This document shows positions 1 to 7,356 of a DNA stretch of 64,000 nucleotides, piece by piece. Numbering within the stretch: the first letter of the stretch is position 1; every line of letters starts with the position of its first letter. Origin of the DNA: ZC4RG20 sp963782445 (GTDB taxonomy: Bacteria; Pseudomonadota; Gammaproteobacteria; Steroidobacterales; Rariloculaceae); assembly GCA_963782445.1 (NCBI GenBank), contig CAWAJM010000001.1, positions 3,038,001 to 3,102,000 on the forward strand, given 5' to 3'. The notes under the pieces were generated by a model that worked only from the letters and a program-made list of their open reading frames with translations, was not told where the DNA came from and searched no databases. Made by a program: the position numbers and the translations under genes.

Positions 1-487
1 GCACCGGCACGAAGCTGCGTCGAAAACTCAGGTCGAGCGGCTTTTGCCGCCCGCGCGGGCGGACCTCGACGCTGAAGGTCAGAACCTCTTGCTCGTCCGG
101 AATGTGCAACGTGCCGATATACGCAAACATTCCGCCGGTCTCGGCCACGCGCATCGGAATACTGCGTCGTTCCTGGGCGAGATTCATGGCGCTCGCATGC
201 ACATCGGCGGGCACGCTCTGGCCTTTGAGCTTGACCGAAACGTTCAAGAGGACTTCGTCGCGGCTCGGCCCGGGCAGACCATGCCGCCGAAGCACCGACT
301 GGGGCAGTGCGTTCGTTCTGACGGCGCTGTAATAGACGGTGTAATTCCCGAAGCGCTGCTGCGCCGCGGGCGGCGGCGCGGGCAATTCGGCCGAGGCGGG
401 GTTCGGCGCCGCGGGCGCCAGGACCGCTGCGGCGACCCAGGCGGCAAGCCCAGGCCCGAGGCGTCCATGCTGCAGAGAGGCATCCAT
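1..487 (-). CDS. DUF4426 family secreted protein (3' end outside window)
   Basis: The reading frame starts at the ATG at 487 and is still open at position 1, giving 162 codons; by comparison with the family only a few residues should be missing. An N-terminal hydrophobic alanine-rich stretch ending PASAEL looks like a signal peptide. After it come the family hallmarks: FGNYTVYYSA, then NVSVKLKG, MNLAQERRSIPMR and a late AYIGTLHI strand. DUF4426 proteins are small periplasmic proteins of Proteobacteria with no established function. The gene lies 44 bases downstream of the receiver protein on the same strand, so the two may be co-transcribed. No clear ribosome binding site precedes the ATG. Family assignment is from motif recall. 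Confidence 0.75.
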   Translation of the reverse strand, partial: MDASLQHGRLGPGLAAWVAAAVLAPAAPNPASAELPAPPPAAQQRFGNYTVYYSAVRTNALPQSVLRRHGLPGPSRDEVLLNVSVKLKGQSVPADVHASAMNLAQERRSIPMRVAETGGMFAYIGTLHIPDEQEVLTFSVEVRPRGRQKPLDLSFRRSFVPV

Positions 488-531
488 GCTCGCTCAGTAA
501 GCAAGAACCGCGCCAGCCGCGCGGCGCACGC

Positions 532-909
532 TCACGCGCCGTCGAGCGCAGAGCGAAGCACCTCGAAGCTCACGGGCTTGGTCAGGTGCAGGTTGAAGCC
601 CGCCTCGCGCGCCTTGCGCTTGTCCTTGTCCCGTCCGTATCCCGTTAACGCGATGAGGCGCACGCTTTCGAGCGCGGGCATAGCGCGCGCTCGCCGAGCG
701 AGCTCGTAGCCGTCGAGGCCCGGCAGGTCGATGTCGACGATGGCCGTATGCGGCGTGCAGGCCTCGAGCTTCGCGAGACCGTCGAGGCCGTCGGCCGCGG
801 TGGCGACCTCGTAGCCGGACGCCTCGAGCAGCATGCGCAGGCCTTCCCGCGCATCGTCTTCGTCCTCGACGACGAGGATACGCAGCGCCACGCCGGTATC
901 AGCGGCCAT
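532..909 (-). CDS. single-domain response regulator (CheY-like receiver)
   Basis: A 125-residue protein that is only a receiver domain. The acidic pocket is in ILVVEDEDD near residues 11-19, the phospho-acceptor is Asp59 in IVDIDLPG, the conserved Thr lies in LIALTGYG, and Lys111 is in LTKPV. There is no output domain, so it presumably works by protein contact or as a phosphorelay intermediate. Its C-terminal half resembles the receiver of the hybrid kinase at 7357-9237 (LPGLDGYELARR against LPGISGYELARR), so they may belong to related pathways; that is inference. The frame stays open upstream to 1611, but the start at 909 gives the normal receiver length. No partner kinase is adjacent. Confidence 0.9.
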   Translation of the reverse strand: MAADTGVALRILVVEDEDDAREGLRMLLEASGYEVATAADGLDGLAKLEACTPHTAIVDIDLPGLDGYELARRARAMPALESVRLIALTGYGRDKDKRKAREAGFNLHLTKPVSFEVLRSALDGA

Positions 910-940
910 TCGAGGCTTTACGGCGGACCAAGCGCGCGCG

Positions 941-1360
941 TCAGCGCACTCTGACGGCCGAGCGCCGCTCGGGGCCGGCGGCGCCATCCCGTGCCAGGGC
1001 ATAGCTCGCGGACTGAACGTCGTCGACGCGCCAACCGAGCCCGCTGAGCCGGCCCGAATCCGGCGCCCCCCAGGCCGCTTCGAAGCGATCGCCGTCGACC
1101 ACGACGTAGAGGCGCACGTCGGAACGCTGCCAGCGCGCGTCGGCGCGCACTTCGTCGAGCACCTCACGGTTACCGAAAGCCAGAAATTCCCAGTCGGCCC
1201 CGCGAGCTTCGTCGTCGTCGACGCGCGGCCCCGTGAGCCAGACTTGCTCGATGCCCGGGCAAGCTTTGCGTAAGGCATCGACGTACATACCGATTTCCTC
1301 GGGCAGCTGAGTCGGTCGCGTGCTGATGTTGGGCATAGCGCCTGAATACTCGTAACGCAT
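941..1360 (-). CDS. hypothetical protein, possible degenerate nucleotidyltransferase fold
   Basis: A 139-residue protein I do not recognise; an alternative start is Met9 at 1336. The order VWLTGPRVDDDEARGADWEF followed by a DVRLYVVVDG strand recalls the small nucleotidyltransferase pattern (a LFGSRARG-type turn, then DxD). The canonical GS and paired aspartates are not clearly kept, so the fold is only a suggestion. There is no signal peptide or membrane segment. A good sigma-54-type promoter lies on the same strand at 1410-1425, about 50 bases upstream of the first ATG, which implies regulated expression. The receiver gene follows 31 bases downstream. Confidence 0.6.
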   Translation of the reverse strand: MRYEYSGAMPNISTRPTQLPEEIGMYVDALRKACPGIEQVWLTGPRVDDDEARGADWEFLAFGNREVLDEVRADARWQRSDVRLYVVVDGDRFEAAWGAPDSGRLSGLGWRVDDVQSASYALARDGAAGPERRSAVRVR

Positions 1361-1409
1361 CGGCCGGCCGCAGCGTCGCCGCGGAGTTCAGCCTCTGCGG
1401 AGAATAAGA

Positions 1410-1425
1410 GGCAAGATGTATGCCA
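1410..1425 (-). promoter_or_regulatory. sigma-54-type promoter (-24/-12)
   Basis: On the minus strand the sequence reads TGGCATACATCTTGCC, against the consensus TGGCAC-N5-TTGCW with correct spacing. It has one change in the -24 box and C in place of A/T at the last base. The predicted start of transcription is about 1399, 39 bases ahead of the ATG of the 941-1360 gene. Confidence 0.55.
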
Positions 1426-1570
1426 CTGCGAGCCACCGCGGGAGCCCGCAGATTGGAACGATACACCGAAATGAGGCTCAATAGGGCAGATGCCGCGTCG
1501 AAGTCGAAGCGCGGACGCAGCCGCCGTGGCGTCACGGTACACGTAACGAAACCAGATGCGAGGCAGGAGC

Positions 1571-1894
1571 ATGCCCGATATCGTCAATCTTCCGGAAAAT
1601 TTCATCGGCAAGGAGGATGAGCAGCGCCTCGAGAGTTTCGGCGCCCATCTGATATCTCACGGCCGCGCAACGCGCTGGCATTGGAACCGCCAACGCGGCA
1701 TCAACGTCGCATTCGAAGTCTTTACGGGCGGCGCGCACGAACGCCTGCTCGTCGGCATCGTGCGCGACCGCAAGCACGACCGCTTCGTGGCGCAGGACGC
1801 CGGCGGACGAGTCGTCGCCGACGGCAGCCTCGACCACATCATGACCCTCGTGGACAAGCACGCGAGCTCGGCCAACGACGCCGATCCGGCCTGA
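1571..1894 (+). CDS. small hypothetical protein
   Basis: A 107-residue cytosolic-looking protein I do not recognise. It begins MPDIVNLPENFIGKEDEQRL and contains a strand-rich middle (GINVAFEVFTGG, LLVGIVRDRKHDRF). The frame is also open from an ATG at 1556, but an AGG-rich stretch sits just ahead of 1571. Its stop codon abuts the ATG of the AsmA-like gene at 1895, so the two are almost certainly co-translated. No motif points to a catalytic role. Confidence 0.6.
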   Translation: MPDIVNLPENFIGKEDEQRLESFGAHLISHGRATRWHWNRQRGINVAFEVFTGGAHERLLVGIVRDRKHDRFVAQDAGGRVVADGSLDHIMTLVDKHASSANDADPA

Positions 1895-2659
1895 ATGCCG
1901 ATGGCGACACGCAGCAAGGTCCTCGTCGGGGCAGTCATCGTGCTCGCGGGGCTCGTCGCCGCCGGCATTTATTTTTCGCGCCGCGTCGGTCCGGCCGTCG
2001 CGGCCGCCATCGAGACCTACGGGGGCCGAGCCGCGGGCACGAAAGTCCGCGTGGCCGGCGTCGACGTCTCGCTGCGGCAATCGCTGGCGACGGTGTCGGG
2101 GCTCGTGATCGGCAATCCGCCCGGCTACCGCGCGCCCTACGCGCTGCGCGTCGACGAGACCGCCGTCGATCTCGACGTGCCCTCGCTCGCGCGCCAGGCG
2201 ATCGAGCTCAGGGACGTGACGCTTCAAGGCGCGACTCTCAACGTCGAGCAGCACGACGCCTCGACGAACGTCACGCAGATTCTCGACCATCTCGAGCACG
2301 GCGGCGGCGCGGACAGCGCCGCCAGCGCCGGGCCGCAAACGGCGTCCGCACAGAAACTCATCATCGACCGCTTCGAGCTCACGGGCGGTCGCATCACGCT
2401 GACCTCGAGCCTGCTGAACGGCCCGCAGACCATCGAGCTGCCCCAGATCGTCGTCAAGGACGTGGGCCGCGCTCAAGGCGGCCTGACCTACGACGCAGCC
2501 GCGGCCGCCATATTGCGGCCGATTCTCACGGCGGCTCGCGACGCAGTGCGGGACCGGCTCGGCAAGGCCGCCGGCGAGAGCGCGAAGAAAAAGCTCGAGG
2601 GCGCCGCGCGGCAGCGCCTCAAGGAGCTCACACGGTCGGGCGGGGGCTCGCAGCCATAG
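1895..2659 (+). CDS. AsmA-like membrane-anchored protein
   Basis: A 254-residue protein with one N-terminal membrane anchor (about residues 8-27) followed by a periplasmic beta-rich region. Phrases such as VRVAGVDVSLRQSLATVSG, VDETAVDLDVPSL and ELRDVTLQGATLNVEQ follow the repeating strand grammar of AsmA/DUF748-type proteins, which are linked to outer-membrane lipid and protein homeostasis. It is much shorter than full AsmA or DUF748 proteins. The C-terminus is a charged helix rich in Lys and Arg. The ATG at 1895 follows the stop of the preceding gene directly; a second ATG at 1901 is possible. A hairpin repeat lies just past the stop. Confidence 0.65.
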   Translation: MPMATRSKVLVGAVIVLAGLVAAGIYFSRRVGPAVAAAIETYGGRAAGTKVRVAGVDVSLRQSLATVSGLVIGNPPGYRAPYALRVDETAVDLDVPSLARQAIELRDVTLQGATLNVEQHDASTNVTQILDHLEHGGGADSAASAGPQTASAQKLIIDRFELTGGRITLTSSLLNGPQTIELPQIVVKDVGRAQGGLTYDAAAAAILRPILTAARDAVRDRLGKAAGESAKKKLEGAARQRLKELTRSGGGSQP

Positions 2660-2662
2660 GCC

Positions 2663-2724
2663 GCATGATTCATGAACGGATTTGGGCGTCGTGGCACGCG
2701 GAGGCGGCCATTCATGAATCATGC
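2663..2724. repeat. palindromic intergenic element with GCATGATTCATGAA arms (copy 1)
   Basis: Perfect 14-base inverted repeats, GCATGATTCATGAA at 2663-2676 and its complement at 2711-2724, enclose 34 bases. The same arms occur at 39106-39290, and the sequence just beyond the right arm (CGGCGCGGGGAACT) is also shared, so this is a dispersed element. Both copies lie between convergent genes, here the AsmA-like gene and the pterin dehydratase. The rest of the gap, to about 2870, shows nothing else recognisable. Confidence 0.75.
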
Positions 2725-2870
2725 TGCAACGGCGCGGGGAACTCGCTGGTGGAAGACGCAGTTCGAGCGCCTGCGGCAGCGTCGAACGGCGCCCTAAGAC
2801 GCCAATCCGGGCGCTCTTCGGGCTAGGGCCGGGTCGGTGTCCGGGCTTCCGGCGTGGGCTGGTCACCTGC

Positions 2871-3224
2871 CTAGCCGGTCCGGCGGCCCTCCGCCGCGCC
2901 GTAGGCGCGGTCCGCCTTGGCGGCCAGGAAGAAGTCGCTCTCGGTCAAGCCGTCGATCTTGTGCGTCCAGATCTCCACGCCGCAGCGCCCCCAAGCGACA
3001 TACAGGTCCGGGTGGTGGTGCTCGGTTTCGGCGATCTCGCCCACGCGGTTCGCGAACGCAAGCGCCGCGGCAAAATCGCCGAACGCGTAGCCGCGCTCGA
3101 GATGGCCGGCCGCGTTGAGCTTCCAGCCGTCCTCGAGCTCGCTCAAAAGCTGCGTGACGCGCTCTTGCGGCAGCGGCGGGACGCCGCCGCGGCACGGTAC
3201 GCACGCATTGTCCGCCAGGCTCAT
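2871..3224 (-). CDS. phhB: pterin-4a-carbinolamine dehydratase
   Basis: A 117-residue protein with the family signature EHHHPDLYVAWGRCGVEIWT followed by HKIDGLTESD; the histidine cluster EHHHP is catalytic. The enzyme dehydrates 4a-hydroxytetrahydrobiopterin after aromatic amino-acid hydroxylation and so recycles the pterin cofactor. The N-terminal MSLADNACVPCRGG is typical of bacterial members and supports the start at 3224, which is preceded by a GGAGG-like site. No phenylalanine hydroxylase gene is in the window, so its partner lies elsewhere or it has the moonlighting role described for some family members. Confidence 0.92.
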   Translation of the reverse strand: MSLADNACVPCRGGVPPLPQERVTQLLSELEDGWKLNAAGHLERGYAFGDFAAALAFANRVGEIAETEHHHPDLYVAWGRCGVEIWTHKIDGLTESDFFLAAKADRAYGAAEGRRTG

Positions 3225-3324
3225 CGGTCCTCCGGTATCCCAAAGTTGAGACGGAGCAGTGTAGATCTTGCAGGCGGGCGCGCACTACCCCCGCAGGCGC
3301 GGGGCCCGGCATAGATGTTCGCCG

Positions 3325-3340
3325 TGGCACGCAACTTGCT
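3325..3340 (+). promoter_or_regulatory. sigma-54-type promoter, full consensus match
   Basis: TGGCACGCAACTTGCT matches TGGCACG-N4-TTGCW at every specified base. Predicted transcription start is about 3351. The next gene with a good ribosome site is the 63-residue protein at 3560, giving a 5' leader of about 200 bases. The 335-base gap 3225-3559 holds nothing else I can name. Confidence 0.6.
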
Positions 3341-3559
3341 CATCGCAAGCACCGGTATCAGGTCCGCGCAGCCCTGCGCGTCGGGGGCAACTGTACAATG
3401 ATCATCACGAGAAGCGGCGCCGCAGTGTCTGCGCCCGCCCGCAGTCGCTCCCTTCGTACCCGGCCGCTCAACGTCCTGATCCGCTCGCTCGATTCGCAAG
3501 CGCCAATCGAAAGCCAACGAGAGCCAACGCGATCCGGTCCGGATCGCAGGAGAGCGACA

Positions 3560-3751
3560 ATGCAGGCATCAGCGAACCATCCGCGGCCGCCCGTGGTCCC
3601 GCGCAAGACTCCGCAGGAACGCAGAACGAAGCCCGCGCGCGCCTTTCGCGCCGCGGCACGCGCCGAGGAGCCGTTCGGCCCCGCCTATGGATGTGTGGAA
3701 TGGTTCAACTACGAGGAGCCACCGGCGCGGCTGCAGCCAGCCGGCGGCTGA
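3560..3751 (+). CDS. small basic hypothetical protein
   Basis: A 63-residue protein with an AGGAG site seven bases before the ATG. The first half is basic and proline-rich (VVPRKTPQERRTKPARAFRA) and the C-terminal part is aromatic and acidic (GCVEWFNYEEPPARL). I know no family for it. The frame is open further upstream to an ATG at 3398, but no ribosome site precedes that one. A consensus sigma-54 promoter lies 220 bases upstream. It may be a genuine regulated small protein; homologues in relatives would settle this. Confidence 0.45.
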   Translation: MQASANHPRPPVVPRKTPQERRTKPARAFRAAARAEEPFGPAYGCVEWFNYEEPPARLQPAGG

Positions 3752-3868
3752 ACACGGAGACCTGGGCGGGCGGTGCCGCCGCTCGTCCGGGCCCGGCCGG
3801 CCGCCGCGGAGCGGCCGCCTCGCGGCCGAGCCACACCCTTCGGGCTCCAGCCCCCCGATGGCGCCCTG

Positions 3869-3884
3869 TGGCATGGAGCTTGCA
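3869..3884 (+). promoter_or_regulatory. sigma-54-type promoter upstream of lipoprotein
   Basis: TGGCATGGAGCTTGCA fits the sigma-54 consensus with a single change (T for C at the sixth base) and exact spacing. Predicted transcription start is near 3895, 34 bases before the GTG of the lipoprotein gene, leaving room for its AAGGAGAAGG ribosome site. Confidence 0.6.
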
Positions 3885-3928
3885 GATCGCCTCTCTCCGG
3901 ATAAATCAACACTGCCAAGGAGAAGGAT

Positions 3929-4288
3929 GTGTCTAAATTTCAGATGCTGAGCAGGGGCGGCATTCTCGTTTCGCTGGCCGCGATGGGATTTCTGGCGGCC
4001 GGCTGCAACTCGCACACTGGTCCCGGAAACACCAACGCCGCTCCGCCGCCCGGAAATACGGCACCGCCGCCGGAAAGGACGGCGCCTCCCGCGGCCGCGC
4101 CGAATGCTGGCCAGAGCAACGAGGCCGCTCCCGGTAACGCAGCGGCGCCGGGCAACGAGGGTGCCGCCGGCAGCAACACGGCCGTTCCCGACAACGGAGC
4201 ACAGCCGAACAACGCACCCGGCAGCGAGCAAACCCCGGCGTCTCCGAACGCGCCCGAATCCCCGCCCGCGACGAACCAGACTCAGTAA
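3929..4288 (+). CDS. low-complexity lipoprotein
   Basis: A 119-residue protein beginning at GTG 3929 behind a strong AAGGAGAAGG site. Residues 1-26 form a lipoprotein signal ending FLAAGC, with Cys26 as the lipid-modified residue. The rest is almost entirely Pro, Ala, Gly, Asn, Thr and Glu, with no hydrophobic core, so it is probably a disordered surface or periplasmic spacer. No family is recognisable. Immediate upstream placement of a sigma-54-type promoter suggests nitrogen- or stress-responsive expression; that is inference. Confidence 0.75.
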   Translation: MSKFQMLSRGGILVSLAAMGFLAAGCNSHTGPGNTNAAPPPGNTAPPPERTAPPAAAPNAGQSNEAAPGNAAAPGNEGAAGSNTAVPDNGAQPNNAPGSEQTPASPNAPESPPATNQTQ

Positions 4289-4437
4289 GCCCAGCGCGCC
4301 GCGGACGCACGAGCCGGCGTCGGCCGCCGAGGCCGGCGCAGGCTCGCGTCTCCGTGGACGGCACGGCCCGCCCTCGCCCCTCGCGATTGCCCGGCCCGCC
4401 CTGCGGCGGGACGGTCCGACAGGCGCCGGTGCACACG

Positions 4438-5796
4438 ATGACCGCACTCGAACTGGCGCTGACTCTCATAGCGGCCGCGGTCGCCACCTTGGCCTCCGCA
4501 CATGCGCTGCTGCACAAGCGCCGGCCCCAATCGGCTTTCGGCTGGATCGCCGTGTGCTACACGCTGCCGTTCCTCGGCCCGCTGCTCTACTACGCGTTCG
4601 GCATCAACCGCGTCGAGCTTCGGGCCAAACGGCTGCGCGCGGGCGAGACGCTCGACGCCGAAGCCGCGGCAGCCAGCGGGGTGCGCGGCTTACCGCCCCA
4701 GCTCCCGGGCAACCGCGTCGAGCCGCTGTACAACGGCGAGGCGGCGTTTCCCGCCATGCTCGATGCCATTCGGGCCGCGCGCCGGCGCGTATACTTCTCG
4801 AGTTACATCTTCAACCCCAGCGGCATCGGCGCGGAATTCGCGACCGAGCTCGCTGCCGCGGCCGCCCGGGGCGTTGCGGTGCGCGTGCTCGTCGACGGCG
4901 TCGGCGAGCTGTACTCGCTGCCGCGCGCGGGGACTGTGCTGCGGCGGCGCGGGGTCCCGTTGGCGCGCTTCCTGCCGCCGCGCCTTTTCCCGCCCGCGCT
5001 TCGCGTCAATCTGCGAAACCACCGCAAGATTCTCATCTGCGACGACACGGCGGCCTTCTTCGGCGGACTCAACATCGACTCGCGGCACATGGCCGGCGAC
5101 GAACGCATTGCGGAGCGCATCGTCGACCTGCATTTTCGTCTGCAGGGCCCGGCTGTCGCCGACCTCGCCGCCGTGTTTGCCAGCGACTGGCGTTTCGCGG
5201 CAGGCGAGGAGCTCGACCTCTCGGCCCCGGTATCCCCGCCCGACGGGTCGGCCCGCTGCCGCACGGTTCGAGACGGCCCGGACCAACCGTTCGATCGAGT
5301 GACCTCGCTGCTGCTCGCCGCCGTCGGCGGCGCGCGCCGCCGCGTCGCCATCATGACGCCGTACTTCCTGCCGCCCCGCGAGCTCATGGGCGTGCTGCAG
5401 TCGGCCGCGCTCCGCGGGCTCAACGTCGCCGTGCTGCTGCCCGGGAAGAACAACCTCCCGTATGTCCATTGGGCCGTCCGCAAGACGCTCTGGGAGCTCC
5501 TCGAGCACGGCGTCCGGATCTACTACCAACCGCCCCCGTTCGTGCACTCGAAGCTGCTGCTCGTCGACGACGACTGCGCGATCGTCGGCTCGGGCAACCT
5601 CGATCCGCGCAGCCTGCGTCTGAACTTCGAGCTGGCCGTCGAGATCGCGGATAGGGAGCTCGTCGGACGGCTCGGCGAGCATTTCGCCGCTGCCCGCGCG
5701 CGGTCGGAGCCCATATCGCTGGCCAACGTCGACGGTCGGCGGCTGCCGACGCGGCTGCTCGACGGTCTCGCGTGGCTGTTTTCGCCTTACCTTTGA
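4438..5796 (+). CDS. cls: cardiolipin synthase, phospholipase D family
   Basis: A 452-residue enzyme that joins phosphatidylglycerol into cardiolipin at the inner membrane. Two N-terminal membrane helices (about residues 4-22 and 34-54, the second containing FGWIAVCYTLPFLGPLLYY) precede two HKD catalytic motifs: HRKILICDD at His195 with FGGLNID, and HSKLLLVDD at His370 with GSGNLDPRSL. Length and order match the ClsA-type enzymes. The ATG at 4438 is chosen because the helix starts immediately after it; the frame is open upstream to 4354. It converges on the aminotransferase gene at 5881, and the short gap shows no clear terminator. Confidence 0.9.
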   Translation: MTALELALTLIAAAVATLASAHALLHKRRPQSAFGWIAVCYTLPFLGPLLYYAFGINRVELRAKRLRAGETLDAEAAAASGVRGLPPQLPGNRVEPLYNGEAAFPAMLDAIRAARRRVYFSSYIFNPSGIGAEFATELAAAAARGVAVRVLVDGVGELYSLPRAGTVLRRRGVPLARFLPPRLFPPALRVNLRNHRKILICDDTAAFFGGLNIDSRHMAGDERIAERIVDLHFRLQGPAVADLAAVFASDWRFAAGEELDLSAPVSPPDGSARCRTVRDGPDQPFDRVTSLLLAAVGGARRRVAIMTPYFLPPRELMGVLQSAALRGLNVAVLLPGKNNLPYVHWAVRKTLWELLEHGVRIYYQPPPFVHSKLLLVDDDCAIVGSGNLDPRSLRLNFELAVEIADRELVGRLGEHFAAARARSEPISLANVDGRRLPTRLLDGLAWLFSPYL

Positions 5797-5880
5797 CTGC
5801 GGCCGGCCGTCGAGGCTTTCGCGGCAGACCGGCACGCCCGGCAATCCGCCTGAGCTTGCCCCGGCCCGCGCGGCCGAGCC

Positions 5881-7090
5881 TCAGCCGGACTCGACGCGCG
5901 GCTGCGCCGCGGCCCTTTCGGCGGCCGCGCCCGCGAGACAATCGAGGGCCGCGCGCAGGCCGGCGGGCCGATGGGGAACACCGGCGAGCGCAAGGCCCAT
6001 TTCGACGCCGGCCAGCGTACCCGCGAGCATGAGGTCGTTGAAGCTGCCGAGATGGCCGATGCGGAACACCTTCCCCGCGAGGCGGCCCAGGCCGGTGCCC
6101 AACGAGAGGTCGAAGGCTTCGAGGATCGCCGCCCGCAGCGCGTCGGCATCGTGTCCCGGGGGCATGAGCACGGCCGTCAAGGCCGGACTCGCGGCCGCGG
6201 GGTCCGCGCACACGATTTCGAGGCCCCAGGCGCGCACCGCGCGGCGGGTGGCTTCGGCATGGCGGGCGTGCCGCGCAAACACGGCTTCCAGCCCTTCCTC
6301 GAGCAGCATCGCAATCGCCTCGCGCAGTCCGAAGAGCAGATTCGTCGCCGGGGTATAGGGGAAGAAGCCGTTCCGGTTCGCGGCGAGCATGTCGCTCCAG
6401 TCCCAATAAGCCTTCGCGCTGCGCGAGCGCTCGCTCGCGGCCAGTGCCTTCGCCGAGACGGCATTGAATGCGAGGCCGGGCGGCAGCATGAGACCCTTCT
6501 GGGACCCCCCGACGGCAACGTCGACACCCCATTCGTCCATACGAAACTCCACGGAACCGAGCGAGGAGATCGTGTCGACGAGAAACAGCGCCGGGTGACC
6601 GGCGGCGTCGATGGCTGCGCGCAGGGCCGGGATCGAGCTCACGACGCCCGTGGACGTTCTCGTTGTGAACGATGCAGACGGCCTTGATCGCGCGGTCCCG
6701 ATCCGCCGCGAGCCGGGCTTCGACGGCGCCCGGATCGGCGGGGCGGCGCCAGTCCGTTGGCACGACCTCGGTCGCGAAGCCGAGCCGCCGCCCGAGGCGC
6801 TCCCAGAGCGCTGCGAACTGGCCGGTCTCGCAAATGAGCAGCTTGTCGCCGGGCGAGAGCGTATTGACGAGCGCCGCCTCCCACGCCCCGGTGCCCGAAG
6901 CCGCGTAGATCAAGACGGGCTCTGCCGTGCCGAAGACGGTCCGGATCGACTTCAATACCTCGCGGCCCAGTGCCTGAAACTCGGGGCCGCGATGATCGAT
7001 CGTGGGCCTGTCGATAGCGCGCAGAACGCGGTCCGGGACATTCGTCGGGCCCGGTATTTGCAGGAAGTGGCGACCGCTCGGTTGACTCAT
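5881..7090 (-). pseudogene. serine/alanine-glyoxylate aminotransferase, interrupted by one +1 frameshift
   Basis: A PLP-dependent class V aminotransferase that would make glycine from glyoxylate. The N-terminal part begins MSQPSGRHFLQIPGPTNVPD with the family motifs HRGPEFQ and IYAASGTGAWEAA. The C-terminal part, in another frame, carries DEWGVDVAVGGSQKGL with the PLP lysine, then YWDWSDML and VFRIGHLGSFND. The frame breaks at 6653-6659 (GAACGTC on this strand). Removing one A gives HNETSTGVVSS, exactly the conserved sequence, and an uninterrupted 402-residue protein. All else is intact, so a sequencing error is as likely as a true lesion. With GlcDEF and the Gph-like phosphatase it could complete a glycolate-salvage route. 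Confidence 0.85.
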
Positions 7091-7356
7091 GTTCTCGTTC
7101 TCCGTGCCGGCGCGGACCGCGTCACGTATCGTTTGAGGCGCGACGGGCCGAGCGCGGCCCGCAGAAGATAACGGTTCCGGAGCGTGACCGCACGCCGGCC
7201 TCCGGGTTGGGCCCTTCTGGCATAATGCCGGGCGGACCGGCAGAGCCCGCCGATCGCGCGAAGCACCGGCCAGCAGCGAGCGACCGGCAGGGGCGCTGCA
7301 CCAGCGCGCGGCCGGCATCGGTGTAGTGGGATCGACCGGAGGCGCGCGAAAAGTCA

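Noticed and set aside
44..709. A 221-codon frame on the plus strand at the window start
   Set aside because: It overlaps two better-supported minus-strand genes (DUF4426 and the receiver) and has no domain.
4104..5654. A 516-codon frame overlapping cardiolipin synthase
   Set aside because: Arginine-rich shadow of the synthase in another frame; no ribosome site or domain.
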